DNA of 64,000 nucleotides from Deinococcus cellulosilyticus NBRC 106333 = KACC 11606 (GTDB lineage: Bacteria; Deinococcota; Deinococci; Deinococcales; Deinococcaceae), in assembly GCF_007990775.1 (NCBI RefSeq), contig NZ_BJXB01000005.1, positions 1 through 64,000 of the forward strand. Reading direction: 5' to 3'. Each line of letters opens with the position of its first letter. Within the stretch, counting starts at the first letter, position 1. Below the pieces are notes generated by a model. That model did no database searches. It saw only the letters and a list, made by a program, of their open reading frames with translations, and had not been told where the DNA came from. Below are positions 41,696 to 50,269 of this stretch, in pieces. Position numbers and translations under genes: made by a program.

Positions 41696-42274
41696 GTGGC
41701 TGGCGTGAAATTGCAACGAACCTGCAGACAGTGTCTGACCGAATGGACCGTGGACAAAGCCCATGAAGACCGGCTTTCCAAAGAAGCCTCGGATGTCGGA
41801 GGCATGGTCACCGACATCATGAACGTGGACCTTGGCAAAATGGTCCGCAACCGATTCAAAATTGGCCTCTCACAGAGTTCCCGGGAGAACACCACCCTCA
41901 GCAACCGCGCCATTGCATCCCAGGAACTGAAAAGCATGCGTCGCTGTCCCAGTTGTCGCACCCCTGACTATTTCGATGAGAGACGCATCGAGATCACCGA
42001 AGATGTGATTTTTGGGGCTGCCCCTGAAGCTGCACCCAGTCCGGCTCCCGTGCTGACCAGCCAGAGCCCTGCTGCACCCTCAACTGCTGCTGCCGTCACG
42101 GCCAGCAGAGCAGAACCCGAAGTCCCCATGGGAACCACTGGCCCCCTCAAAAGCGTCAATGATTTCCTGCAGGAACTCGACAACCTGCTCGACCTCCTCA
42201 CCACCGGGAAAATCAGCAGTGAGGAATACAGCCAGCGCAGGCAGCAGATCATGAAATTCATCGAGATGGTTTAA
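41696..42274 (+). CDS. Zinc-ribbon protein with SHOCT-like tail
   Basis: 192 residues, not a recognised family. Two CxxC pairs (TCRQC near 9-13 and RCPSC near 83-87) bracket a basic middle with KMVRNRFKIGLSQSSRENTT and could form one zinc site. Residues about 105-150 are an Ala/Pro/Ser/Thr linker. The end (LDNLLDLLTTGKISSEEYSQ then RRQQIM) resembles a SHOCT oligomerisation helix pair. Start GTG 41696 is chosen: TATCAT lies six bases upstream, giving a leaderless mRNA. A longer frame from 41627 would begin before that promoter. No signal peptide. Nucleic-acid or protein binding is a guess. Confidence 0.7.
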   Translation: MAGVKLQRTCRQCLTEWTVDKAHEDRLSKEASDVGGMVTDIMNVDLGKMVRNRFKIGLSQSSRENTTLSNRAIASQELKSMRRCPSCRTPDYFDERRIEITEDVIFGAAPEAAPSPAPVLTSQSPAAPSTAAAVTASRAEPEVPMGTTGPLKSVNDFLQELDNLLDLLTTGKISSEEYSQRRQQIMKFIEMV

Positions 42275-42294
42275 GACTTCTGTTCTGAACGTTT

Positions 42295-42326
42295 ACGGGC
42301 CATCCATGCTTGATGGCCCGTTTTTT
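42295..42326. terminator. Bidirectional terminator
   Basis: Ten-base stem ACGGGCCATC / GATGGCCCGT followed by TTTTT, between convergent genes (zinc-ribbon and CHASE4-GGDEF). Confidence 0.82.
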
Positions 42327-44565
42327 ATTGTTTGAAGACAAAGGTGTTGCGCACCGTCTTGGCCTGATACATCGCAGCATCAGCCATGCGCACAATCTGC
42401 TGGAGGTCGCGGCCATGCTCCGGGACCAGAGCGATCCCAATGCTGATGCCCACCCTTGCGGTGCCCGCAGAGAGGTGTACAGGCTCATCCACCGCCTGCA
42501 GCATCTTTTCTGCCAGGATGTGGGCCTGCGCTTCCTGCGCACCTGGGAGCAGCAGGCCAAATTCATCTCCGGAGAGTCTGAACCAGATGCCAGTTTCAGG
42601 AGCAACACCTTGCAAGCGTTCCACGATGATGTTCAGCAGTTCATCGCCACTTTCATGGCCGTAGGTGTCGTTCACCTGTTTGAAACGGTCCAGATCCATG
42701 AAGAAAAATGCAGCCTGCTCCTGACCGTCCAGCAGGTTCTGACCGTAAGCCCACAGGTAATGGCGGTTGTACAGTCCGGTCAGGGCGTCATGGTAGGCCA
42801 TGTGCTGCACCCGCGCCTCGTGGGCCTTGCGTTCGGTGATGTCGAGGGCCACCAGCATCACACAGGGCTGGTGCTGGATGTCCAGCATCTGGCCACTGAG
42901 CAGGAAAACCCGCTGCTCACCATTTTTCAGCAGGTGGTGCACTTCCATTTTGACTTCGTGTTCGCTCTTCAGGGCGTCCAGCCATTTTCTGCGTTCCTCA
43001 GGAAAGGCCCACAGGTCGATGTCGATGTCCCGCATGCCCAGCAGGGTGGACGCTGGATGTCCGTAAAGCGTTGCAAAGGCGGTGTTGATGTCCAGAAAGC
43101 GGTGCTGGTCGAGCGAGAGCAGGGCAGAGGGCAGGGGATTGGAGTGAAAAATCTTGGAGAAACGCTCATGGGAAGCCTGGATTTCCAGCTCGGCGGTCTT
43201 GCGGTCACTGATGTCCCTCAGGTTGACCACCACCCCCTGCACCACCGGATCATCCAGCAGGTTGCGGGCAAAGATCTCCAGCCACACATGCCCGGTGGAG
43301 GTCACATGGCGCACCTCAAGCTGCTTTTCTTCTCCCGGAGCCTGACGAACTTCTTCCCAGAAAGCCCGCACTTTGCGACGGTCCTCTGCAACCACCTGCA
43401 TGGGAATCCCCTCTCCCAGCCTGACCTCAAGCTCAGGGAACAGGTGATGGAGGGAACCCCCAATGTAGCGGATTCTGGCGTGCTGATCCATCAGCATCAG
43501 GGCATCTGAACTGGTTTCACTGAGGATGCGGAAGTACTGCTCCCGCAGCTCAAGCTGCTGGCGGGATTCCTCCAGACTGGAGAGCATGTGGTTGATGTCC
43601 TGGCTGAGCATGCCCAGTTCATCCCTGCCTTCTTCCCTGAGGCGTGCCCTGGGATCACGGGTGAGGCGGATCTGGCGCACAGCCTCACTGAGCCCTGCCA
43701 TGCGGGACAGCACCGTGCGGTTCAGCAGAATCAGGGGAACCATTGTGGTGAACAGCACCATCACCACGATGGTCAAAAGCAGGTACTGGCGGGTGTGGTC
43801 CAGCACAGGTGAGAGCAGGCGTCCTCCAGTGCTCTTCAGCAGGTAGATGGGGTGCTGCAGCGAGTCTTTCAGCAGCAGGTAGGAGGTGAAGGTGTTGCCT
43901 CTGGCAAAGACCAGCACCTCTTCTGTTTGCAGACGCTCAAAAAGGTCCGGTTCTTTCTGGAGGGGAAGGAGTTCCAGCTTCACATGGCTGCGTTCCCCGA
44001 TGACATTCAGTGCCCGGGCGTCAATCAGGCGGCCCATCAGCAGGTAACCATTGGGTTTTTTCAGAGACAGGCTGTCGCGGACCGGAGCCACCGAAAAGGT
44101 CATCAGGCCACTGGGGGTCTGGATCAGGCCCCTCTCTGCCTTCTGGAGGGTTTGCAGCAACCCAGGGGTCATCCAGGATGGGCGTTTCAGGTACTTTTTG
44201 CTGTCCCAGTCCATCCACACGTCATACACCCGCCTGAGCGTCAGGTCATGGTAGGACATCACATTGATGCGCAGACCATGCAGGGCTTCCAGGGTCAGGT
44301 TGCTGCCAATGAAGTCCTGTGTGGGTTTTTCAATGAAATCGTAAGAGTCGTCCCACAGGGCCCAGTCTGCCCGGTTGATGTCATCGAGGGTCTGGGCCTC
44401 ATGGTGCAGGTCCTCCACCACCCGTTCCAGACGGGTGCGCTCCATGATGCGCTCGGTGTTGGAAAAGGTGTATTGCAGCAAGGCCTCCACCAGAAAAAAC
44501 AACACGAGGGCCACCAGAGCCGAGCTGACGCCCAGCACCAGAAGACTTCGCAGTCGCAGATTCAT
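42325..44565 (-). CDS. CHASE4-HAMP-PAS-PAS-GGDEF diguanylate cyclase
   Basis: 746 residues. Membrane segment 1 (about 7-30), an outside CHASE4-like sensor (about 45-250, with VEDLHHEAQTLDDINRADWA and WDDSYDFIEK), segment 2 (about 265-290), HAMP (290-340), two PAS domains (about 355-470 and 480-590) and a C-terminal GGDEF domain. DALTGLYNRHYLWAY starts the cyclase and DLDRFKQVND gives the metal Asp. The active-site motif is SGDEF at 665-669, an accepted active variant. It would make c-di-GMP in response to an outside signal. ATG 44565 fits the membrane segment, with GGGGGTT upstream. c-di-GMP could reach PilB's MshEN domains. Confidence 0.9.
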   Translation of the reverse strand: MNLRLRSLLVLGVSSALVALVLFFLVEALLQYTFSNTERIMERTRLERVVEDLHHEAQTLDDINRADWALWDDSYDFIEKPTQDFIGSNLTLEALHGLRINVMSYHDLTLRRVYDVWMDWDSKKYLKRPSWMTPGLLQTLQKAERGLIQTPSGLMTFSVAPVRDSLSLKKPNGYLLMGRLIDARALNVIGERSHVKLELLPLQKEPDLFERLQTEEVLVFARGNTFTSYLLLKDSLQHPIYLLKSTGGRLLSPVLDHTRQYLLLTIVVMVLFTTMVPLILLNRTVLSRMAGLSEAVRQIRLTRDPRARLREEGRDELGMLSQDINHMLSSLEESRQQLELREQYFRILSETSSDALMLMDQHARIRYIGGSLHHLFPELEVRLGEGIPMQVVAEDRRKVRAFWEEVRQAPGEEKQLEVRHVTSTGHVWLEIFARNLLDDPVVQGVVVNLRDISDRKTAELEIQASHERFSKIFHSNPLPSALLSLDQHRFLDINTAFATLYGHPASTLLGMRDIDIDLWAFPEERRKWLDALKSEHEVKMEVHHLLKNGEQRVFLLSGQMLDIQHQPCVMLVALDITERKAHEARVQHMAYHDALTGLYNRHYLWAYGQNLLDGQEQAAFFFMDLDRFKQVNDTYGHESGDELLNIIVERLQGVAPETGIWFRLSGDEFGLLLPGAQEAQAHILAEKMLQAVDEPVHLSAGTARVGISIGIALVPEHGRDLQQIVRMADAAMYQAKTVRNTFVFKQ

Positions 44566-44641
44566 GATGGAACCCCCATCGTGTTTCCATTCTGGCAGGT
44601 GAACCGTCACAGGACTCTTCTGTGGTGTTGTCAGATCTGAA

Positions 44642-44671
44642 AAGAAAAAAGATGGGCAGTGATGCCCATCC
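44642..44671 (-). terminator. Terminator of the prepilin peptidase gene
   Basis: GATGGGCA-GTGA-TGCCCATC stem followed on the minus strand by TTTTTTC. Confidence 0.85.
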
Positions 44672-44690
44672 TCATCTGCCCATTTCCTTT

Positions 44691-45881
44691 TTACATTCCG
44701 CCCAGCAGCATCCCTGTGTACCAGTCGGTGATCTGGGGTCCGTACAGCAGGGCCACAAAACCCCCCAGGGCCAGGAAAGGCCCGAATTTGATCCTGCGGT
44801 TTTTCGAGACGGCGTAAATCAGGATTCCCAGAATGGCCCCCAGGAAAATGGCCAGGGCCAGACTCACAAACACATTTGAAACGCCCACAAAAGCGCCAAT
44901 CATGGCCATCAGTTTCACATCCCCGAATCCCATGGCGATGGGGTCCAGGTCTTCTTCAGCAATGTCCTCTTCCACCTCAGGGGCCAGCCACCAGTAAAAA
45001 CCAGCGATCAGGGAAGCGATGCCTGCCCCTGCCATCAGGCCTTGCAGGGTGGTCAGCATGGTGGTGATCAGGTTGGCATCCAGACCCATGTTCACCTTCA
45101 CCACCAGGCTGATCAGGATGCCAGGAAAGGTGATGAAATCGGGAATGCGCAGGTAACGCCTCATGGCGAAATTGATCAGCATGGCCAGCAGCACAGCCCC
45201 GGCAGCCCACCATGGACCCAACCACATGCCCACCAGTGCACCCAGGTTCAGGGTCTGGTAATCGATGGGAAATGAAGGGTATTTTGCTTCCCTGAAGCGC
45301 CTCAGCAGGTAAGAGCCCAGGTTGCCCACCAGGGCCAGAATGCCCGCACCGTAAAGGGCTGCTGTAAAAGCATCTTTCACCCCGGGCAGATGGAAGAAGT
45401 ACCCTCCCTGTTTTTCATTCACCCACGCAAAGCCCAGACCCACCAGCAGACCCACCAGGCTCAGGGAATCGGGAATGGTGTAGGTTTGCAGATCAATGAC
45501 GCTGATGGCCAGCAAGACCGTGAAAAAGAAAAAGAGTCCCAGCAGGCTTGCCCCCACATCCTGAATGGGGAAGAAATACGCCAGCAGACCATACCCGATT
45601 GCAGAAATGGTTTCGATGATCGGATACTGCGCACTGATGGGTGCACGGCAGTAACGGCACTTCCCGCCCAGAAGAAGCCAGGAGAACACCGGAAACAGGT
45701 CCATGGGATGCAACTGGTGGTTGCAGTTCGGGCAGTGGCTCGGGGGGAAGGCAATGGATTCACCACGCGGAATGCGGTAAATCAGCACGTTGGTGAAAGA
45801 GCCAACGAGTGCACCCAGGATCACGGCCACGGTGATGATGAAAGCACTGGGGAATTCAGTGGGGAATGCTGTGGGATTCAC
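44691..45881 (-). CDS. pilD: Enlarged prepilin leader peptidase (A24)
   Basis: 396 residues, against about 250-290 for usual family members. It cleaves and N-methylates type IV prepilins in the inner membrane. The N-terminal methylase part has GSFTNVLIYRIPRGES and two CxxC pairs (Cys50/53, Cys75/78). Catalytic aspartates are Asp130 (VIDLQTYTIPD) and Asp321 (GFGDVK). They are 191 residues apart, about 125 more than usual. The extra part repeats the two-helix module: IPDSLSLVGLL near 136 and IPDFITFPGIL near 246. Start GTG 45881 has TAAACT six bases upstream, so leaderless. Unlinked to pilB/pilT but part of the same machine. Confidence 0.9.
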   Translation of the reverse strand: MNPTAFPTEFPSAFIITVAVILGALVGSFTNVLIYRIPRGESIAFPPSHCPNCNHQLHPMDLFPVFSWLLLGGKCRYCRAPISAQYPIIETISAIGYGLLAYFFPIQDVGASLLGLFFFFTVLLAISVIDLQTYTIPDSLSLVGLLVGLGFAWVNEKQGGYFFHLPGVKDAFTAALYGAGILALVGNLGSYLLRRFREAKYPSFPIDYQTLNLGALVGMWLGPWWAAGAVLLAMLINFAMRRYLRIPDFITFPGILISLVVKVNMGLDANLITTMLTTLQGLMAGAGIASLIAGFYWWLAPEVEEDIAEEDLDPIAMGFGDVKLMAMIGAFVGVSNVFVSLALAIFLGAILGILIYAVSKNRRIKFGPFLALGGFVALLYGPQITDWYTGMLLGGM

Positions 45882-45921
45882 CGTTTCAGTTTACAGGCAT
45901 TCGATCCACAGGCAAACCACG

Positions 45922-45946
45922 AAAAACCCCGGGAGTTTCCCGGGGT
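45922..45946 (-). terminator. Terminator of the peptide-binding lipoprotein gene
   Basis: ACCCCGGGA / TCCCGGGGT stem followed on the minus strand by TTTTC. Confidence 0.82.
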
Positions 45947-45959
45947 GGTGGGCTGAAAC

Positions 45960-47696
45960 TCATTCGCCTCTGCTGATGGTGTAGTAGTAGTCTCCAGCGA
46001 ACATGGGGTTCTTCAGGCGGCCCTGAATCCTCTTGTTCTGCACATAGGTGCTGAGGGGCTGACCCAGCGGAATGAAAGCTGCATCTTCATACCCTGTGCG
46101 GGCAATCTCCTGATACAACTCCACCCGGCGATCGTTGTCTGTGGAGGCCACAGCTTCGGTGATCCGCTGGTCGAGCTCTGGATTTTTGTACCCGATCTGG
46201 GCACCGTAATTGCCCGTGGACTGCAAGAAGGGCTGTGCGAAGTTGTGGGGATCGGCGTAGTCTGCACCCCATGCTCCGGCCCAGACGGTCATCTGGTTGG
46301 CGGCAGACTGGGAGAGGATCTGGCTGAAGGCCAGTTCACGCACTTCCAGCTTGAATCTGGGGTTGATTTTCTGCAGGGTGGTCCTCAGGATGTCCAGGGC
46401 ACGCTGGCGTCCGGTGTTGCCAGTGTTGTAAAAGACCGGAAGCTCAAACCCCTTCTCCCAGACTTCGCCTCCCCAGGCTTTCTTGAAGTATTCCGCAGAC
46501 GCTTCAGGATCATAGGTGTAGGCAGGCAGGTCCTCACTGTAACCCGGCAGACCCTCGATCAGGATGGTGCCTGCCCTCTTGCTGAGGTTCTGGGTCACTT
46601 CCCGGATGTACGAATCGTAATCAAAAGCGGTGGCAAAACCTTTACGCACATTCTCATCGCTGAAGAAGTTGGCCGGAATGCCTTTGCCGTCCAGTTTTCC
46701 ACTGCCCAGATAATTGGTCCCTTTGGGGTCGATGTTCTGGTTCATGAACAGACCCACCAGGCTCAGACCAGAGGCCTTCTCCACCGTCAGGTTGTCTTTC
46801 TTTTCCAGCTGGGGCAGGGCCGTGGGGGTCATGGCATTGGGGAGGGCCATGTCGGCGTCTCCGGCATCCAGCATCTGGATGCGGGTGTTTTCATCTTCCA
46901 CACTCTGGATGATCACGCGCTCCAGCCTGGCGGGTTCACGCCAGTAATCGTCGTTGCGTTTGAGCGAGACTGCCTTGCCCACATCGTAACGCTCAATGGT
47001 GAAGGGGCCAGATCCCACCGGACCCTGGTCCAGCTTGCCTGATCCTTCTGCGAGGTTGCTGAACTGCTCCCAGGTGTCTGCCGTGCCGTCCCAGTCCCCT
47101 CTGGCAATGGCATCTTCCCTGGAGTAGATGGCACTGGGATAGGTGGCGAGCACCCCAAGGAAAGGAGCGAAGGGTTTGGCCAGACGGAAAACCACAGTGT
47201 TCTCGTCCGTGGCTTCCACAGCCTGGTCGATCTGTTCAAAGGTGAAATTCCCATCCCGCACAGGTTCTGCCTTGCCCAGCAAGGGTTCGGTGAGCAGCAG
47301 GGCAGGCCCGATGTCGGTGGAATAGACCATCATGCGCTCGATGGAGTACTCCACATCTTCTGCGGTCACAGGTTTGCCGTCTGAGAATTTGGCATCCGCA
47401 TTCAGTTTGACGGTGTAGGTGAGGCCGTCTTCGCTGATTCCACCGTTTTCCACAGAAGGAACTTCGGCAGCAAGGAGCGGAACATAAGTGTCTGCACTCT
47501 CCCCGTCATAGAAAAGCAGGGTCTCCAGGGTGTTCTGGATGATCTCACCACAGGCAGAGTCGTAACAGTATGCAGGGTCAAAACGGGACCAGTCCCCGAA
47601 ACTCAGGGTCACCAGGTTCCCGGCATTTTTATCGCCCTGTCCTGCACAGGAAACCAGTGCAGCGGTCAGGCCGAACAGCAGCAGATGCTTTTTCAC
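45960..47696 (-). CDS. ABC transporter peptide-binding lipoprotein (SBP family 5)
   Basis: 578 residues. Lipoprotein signal MKKHLLLFGLTAALVSC with lipid Cys at 17. Family 5 pattern (DppA/OppA): YTVKLNADAKFSDGKPVTAE near 80-100, FRLAKPFAPFLGVLATY near 170, VGSGPFTIERY near 225, KGFATAFDYDSYI near 360 and VWAGAWGADYADPHNFAQP near 480. It captures oligopeptides or similar solutes outside the membrane. Start GTG 47696 has GGAGGAGG upstream, behind a clear promoter. Permease and ATPase genes are not next to it, so it is an orphan binding protein using components encoded elsewhere. Confidence 0.92.
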   Translation of the reverse strand: MKKHLLLFGLTAALVSCAGQGDKNAGNLVTLSFGDWSRFDPAYCYDSACGEIIQNTLETLLFYDGESADTYVPLLAAEVPSVENGGISEDGLTYTVKLNADAKFSDGKPVTAEDVEYSIERMMVYSTDIGPALLLTEPLLGKAEPVRDGNFTFEQIDQAVEATDENTVVFRLAKPFAPFLGVLATYPSAIYSREDAIARGDWDGTADTWEQFSNLAEGSGKLDQGPVGSGPFTIERYDVGKAVSLKRNDDYWREPARLERVIIQSVEDENTRIQMLDAGDADMALPNAMTPTALPQLEKKDNLTVEKASGLSLVGLFMNQNIDPKGTNYLGSGKLDGKGIPANFFSDENVRKGFATAFDYDSYIREVTQNLSKRAGTILIEGLPGYSEDLPAYTYDPEASAEYFKKAWGGEVWEKGFELPVFYNTGNTGRQRALDILRTTLQKINPRFKLEVRELAFSQILSQSAANQMTVWAGAWGADYADPHNFAQPFLQSTGNYGAQIGYKNPELDQRITEAVASTDNDRRVELYQEIARTGYEDAAFIPLGQPLSTYVQNKRIQGRLKNPMFAGDYYYTISRGE

Positions 47697-47757
47697 AGGG
47701 TGTCCTCCTCCGGGCAGTGCACCACAGAAATGGGGAGAGGCCCAGAACTAGAGATCA

Positions 47758-47786
47758 AGAATAATGTCTCAGACGTATAACAGCAA
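47758..47786 (-). promoter_or_regulatory. Promoter of the peptide-binding lipoprotein gene
   Basis: On the minus strand, -35 TTGCTG (47781-47786) and -10 TATTCT (47758-47763) with a 17-base spacer, about 60 bases before the GTG. The rest of the 47697-48010 gap holds no gene. Confidence 0.55.
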
Positions 47787-48010
47787 TGCTTTTTTGATTG
47801 AGTAAATTTTTAAGATTCTCTTGTCTTTGTGCATGGCCTCCCTTCCAGGTCCCTCCTGGGCCTGCTGTTTTGTGCATGCACAGCCCTGTTTTCAAGATGA
47901 AACACCAGTGAGAGGTGCATGTGTGGGGTTCTGGAGCGTTCAGAGCGCAGGCTCCACCTGTCTGAAGCACTTCACCTCTCTGGGCAGGACAGGCAGGTTA
48001 AAGTGGGTGC

Positions 48011-48673
48011 ATGAAACTGCTGATGATCTTCCCCCACCCCGACGATGAGGTGTACGGTGCAGCAGGCACCATCCTGAACCTGACCACAAAAGGCGAAACG
48101 GTCGGTCTCGTGACCCTCACTCACGGGGAAAAAGGCCGCACCCTGGGTCTTGCAGATGGACCCGAAGAACTTGCAAAAGTGCGCAGCCAGGAACTGAAAA
48201 ACTGCCTGGAAGTGCTGGGCATTCAGGTCCACGAACACCACCACTTCCCCGATGGCGGCCTCAAGCAGCACGACTTTGAAGAACTGGTGCAGGTGTGCAT
48301 GGACGCCATCAGCAGACACCGCCCTGAAATCCTGCTCACCTTCCAGCCCAACGGCAGCAACGGGCACCCCGACCATGTCACCACCAGCAAGGTTGTGCTG
48401 GAGGCTTTCGAACGGCTCGGGAAACCCTGCACCCTTTGGTTCTACGCCGGGGATGAGCCCTACAACGAGGAACTCGCCAAAATTCACCTGTACCCCAACG
48501 TGCGTTTCAATGTGATCCACCACATCGCCCAGAAACTCAGGGCCATCAGCATGCACCGCACCCAGGCCCTCTCCACCGTGGATTTCTTCCGCAGGGCCGC
48601 TGAACGCATTCCCGAAGAAACGTTTCACCAGTACCATCCAGAGTTGCAGGAACAGACCGTGATTCCCACCTGA
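48011..48673 (+). CDS. PIG-L family zinc deacetylase (BshB-like)
   Basis: 220 residues. The zinc motif PHPDDE at 8-13 (His9, Asp12) with HPDH at 119-122 defines the GlcNAc-PI de-N-acetylase family. Length and pattern (LVTLTHGEKG, EILLTFQPNGSNGHPDH) fit the bacillithiol branch, which deacetylates GlcNAc-malate or bacillithiol conjugates; Deinococcus makes bacillithiol. ATG 48011 has TAAAGT six bases upstream, so leaderless. A repeat element begins three bases past the stop codon. Calling it BshB2 would need phylogeny. Confidence 0.87.
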   Translation: MKLLMIFPHPDDEVYGAAGTILNLTTKGETVGLVTLTHGEKGRTLGLADGPEELAKVRSQELKNCLEVLGIQVHEHHHFPDGGLKQHDFEELVQVCMDAISRHRPEILLTFQPNGSNGHPDHVTTSKVVLEAFERLGKPCTLWFYAGDEPYNEELAKIHLYPNVRFNVIHHIAQKLRAISMHRTQALSTVDFFRRAAERIPEETFHQYHPELQEQTVIPT

Positions 48674-48675
48674 GA

Positions 48676-48904
48676 AGCTTTCAGCGGTCAGCCGTCAGCA
48701 AAAGATGTTTTTGAGCTTTCTCAACTGCAAAGCTGCAGAAGGGCCCAGATCAAAAGCCAGTCCCGTGGTCTGGTTTTTTCATCCATCTGGTGGTCATGGC
48801 CTTCTGCCTTCTGCTTTCTGCATCCCCCAGTCCTGATGAGCCAGGAACTCTGCAATCCTCCTGTGCTGAACGCTGATTGCTGATCGCTGACTGCTGACTG
48901 CTCC
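48676..48904. repeat. Inverted micro-repeat element, TCAGCNN word, with internal CTTCTGC words
   Basis: Left arm AGCTTTCAGCGGTCAGCCGT (48676-48699), right arm GCTGAACGCTGATTGCTGAT and on (48865-48904). The left arm is three bases past the PIG-L stop. Inside, 48801-48821 carries three copies of a CTTCTGC word, the inverse of the tandem array at 8834. The remaining part of the 48674-49051 spacer holds no gene. Confidence 0.8.
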
Positions 48905-49051
48905 TGCCTCCAAAGTGCTATATTGGTTCTGCATAGAGTGATTGTTGTGGACCACCCACAAAAACCAGCTCTTTCCGCACGCCTCATCCCTGAAGGCGTG
49001 TGCTTTCAGGTGGATGCACCTGACCCATGACCTTCTTCAAAGAGGAATCCC

Positions 49052-49543
49052 ATGCAAAACCCCAAAGGCGACCTGATCGACTATTGTCGTGCCCAGAAAC
49101 TCCGCAACCCCAAATTTGAGACCCGTGGAACCGGACCCGAACACGAACCCCTCTTCATCACCGATGTGATCATCAACGATGAGGTGCGTGCCACCGGACA
49201 GGGCAGCAGCAAACGCGAAAGCGAACGCACCGCCAGCCTGCTGGCGCTTGAATCCCTCACCGCACAGTTCGGTCCCATCAAAACCAAGGACCCGCAACGC
49301 AAAACCACCGACCGCCCCCTCAGGCTCGGTTACGCTGGAGGCACCATGGAAGGCCCCTACCCCATTTATGCAGATGTGCTCTCCCAGGCCCTGGTCGTGG
49401 CCAACAGCCGTGTGGATTCCAGCCGCCGTGGCCCGGAAAGCATCGACATGGTGCGCCGCCTGACCCTGGACCTGTACAAGGGTCTGCTGGAAGAGCTCGG
49501 TGCAGTGGCAGAAGTTCCCCAGGTGGAAGTCAAAGAAGCGTGA
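49052..49543 (+). CDS. Stand-alone double-stranded-RNA-binding domain protein
   Basis: 163 residues. Residues 3-68 match a dsRBD: NPKGDLIDYCRAQKLRNPKF (helix 1 and loop), then strands FITDVIINDEVRATGQG and the basic helix-2 block SSKRESERTASLLALESL, as at the RNase III C-terminus. There is no nuclease domain. The second half (about 90-150, GYAGGTMEGPYPIYADVLSQ and on) is helical and not recognised. It should bind structured RNA. ATG 49052 has AAAGAGG upstream. The HAD gene starts inside its stop (GTGA overlap). Confidence 0.8.
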   Translation: MQNPKGDLIDYCRAQKLRNPKFETRGTGPEHEPLFITDVIINDEVRATGQGSSKRESERTASLLALESLTAQFGPIKTKDPQRKTTDRPLRLGYAGGTMEGPYPIYADVLSQALVVANSRVDSSRRGPESIDMVRRLTLDLYKGLLEELGAVAEVPQVEVKEA

Positions 49544-50199
49544 TTCCCTTCAAAGGTGTGCTCTTCGACATGGACGGGGTCCTGGTCGACAACAACCGCT
49601 TTCACCGTCAGGCTTGGAAGGAAACTGCAAAGGAACTGCTGGGCCTCGACCTCTCCGAACACGACCTCGACACCAAAGTGGACGGGGGACGCAACCCCGA
49701 AATCCAGGAACGCCTCACCGGAAAGAAACCCACCCCTGAAGAGGCACAGCACCTGCACAACTTCAAGGAGGACCTCTATCGCAAGGCTGCAAAGGGCAAC
49801 ATGCAGGAGGTTGCAGGTCTGAGCGCCTACCTGCAACTCCTGCAGGACGCAGGCATCCCCTACGCGATGGTCACCAGTGCAGACCGGGTGAATGTGGAAT
49901 TTGGCCTCACCGAACTGGGCCTGTCCCACGCGTTCCCCCTCAGGATCATGGGTGAGGACGTTCAGAACGGCAAACCCCACCCCGAGCCCTACCTGAAGGG
50001 GGCCGCTCTGCTGGGCTTTGACCCTCGGGACTGCCTGGTGCACGAAGATGCCATTTTCGGTGTTCAGAGTGGTGTGAATTCTGGAGCCACCGTCTGCGCC
50101 CTTTCCACCACCCAGACCGAAGAAAAACTCCGTGAAGCAGGAGCAAAATGGGTGGTCCGGGATTTTCTGGAGTGGATGCGGGAAGTGGGCTCACAGTAA
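49540..50199 (+). CDS. HAD hydrolase, beta-phosphoglucomutase-like
   Basis: 219 residues of HAD class IA. Nucleophile motif DMDGVLVDN (Asp10, Asp12), an alpha-helical cap (20-90), motif II VTSADR near 108, motif III Lys in GKPHPEPYLKGA near 147 and motif IV HEDAIFGVQSG near 168. Likely a sugar-phosphate phosphatase or phosphomutase; substrate unknown. The GTG start overlaps the dsRBD stop as GTGA, so the two are coupled in translation, an odd pairing without known logic. Confidence 0.9.
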   Translation: MIPFKGVLFDMDGVLVDNNRFHRQAWKETAKELLGLDLSEHDLDTKVDGGRNPEIQERLTGKKPTPEEAQHLHNFKEDLYRKAAKGNMQEVAGLSAYLQLLQDAGIPYAMVTSADRVNVEFGLTELGLSHAFPLRIMGEDVQNGKPHPEPYLKGAALLGFDPRDCLVHEDAIFGVQSGVNSGATVCALSTTQTEEKLREAGAKWVVRDFLEWMREVGSQ

Positions 50200-50269
50200 G
50201 ATCCCCGTACCCCTCCCCTCCGTCATCTCCCTCCTCCCTTTTTCCCTCCCACCCTGTAACCTGTTTTCT

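Noticed and set aside
50132..50269. Longer YraN beginning inside the HAD gene
   Set aside because: The extra 46 residues are Pro/Ser-rich and out of family; GTG 50270 has a -10 box and gives the normal length.
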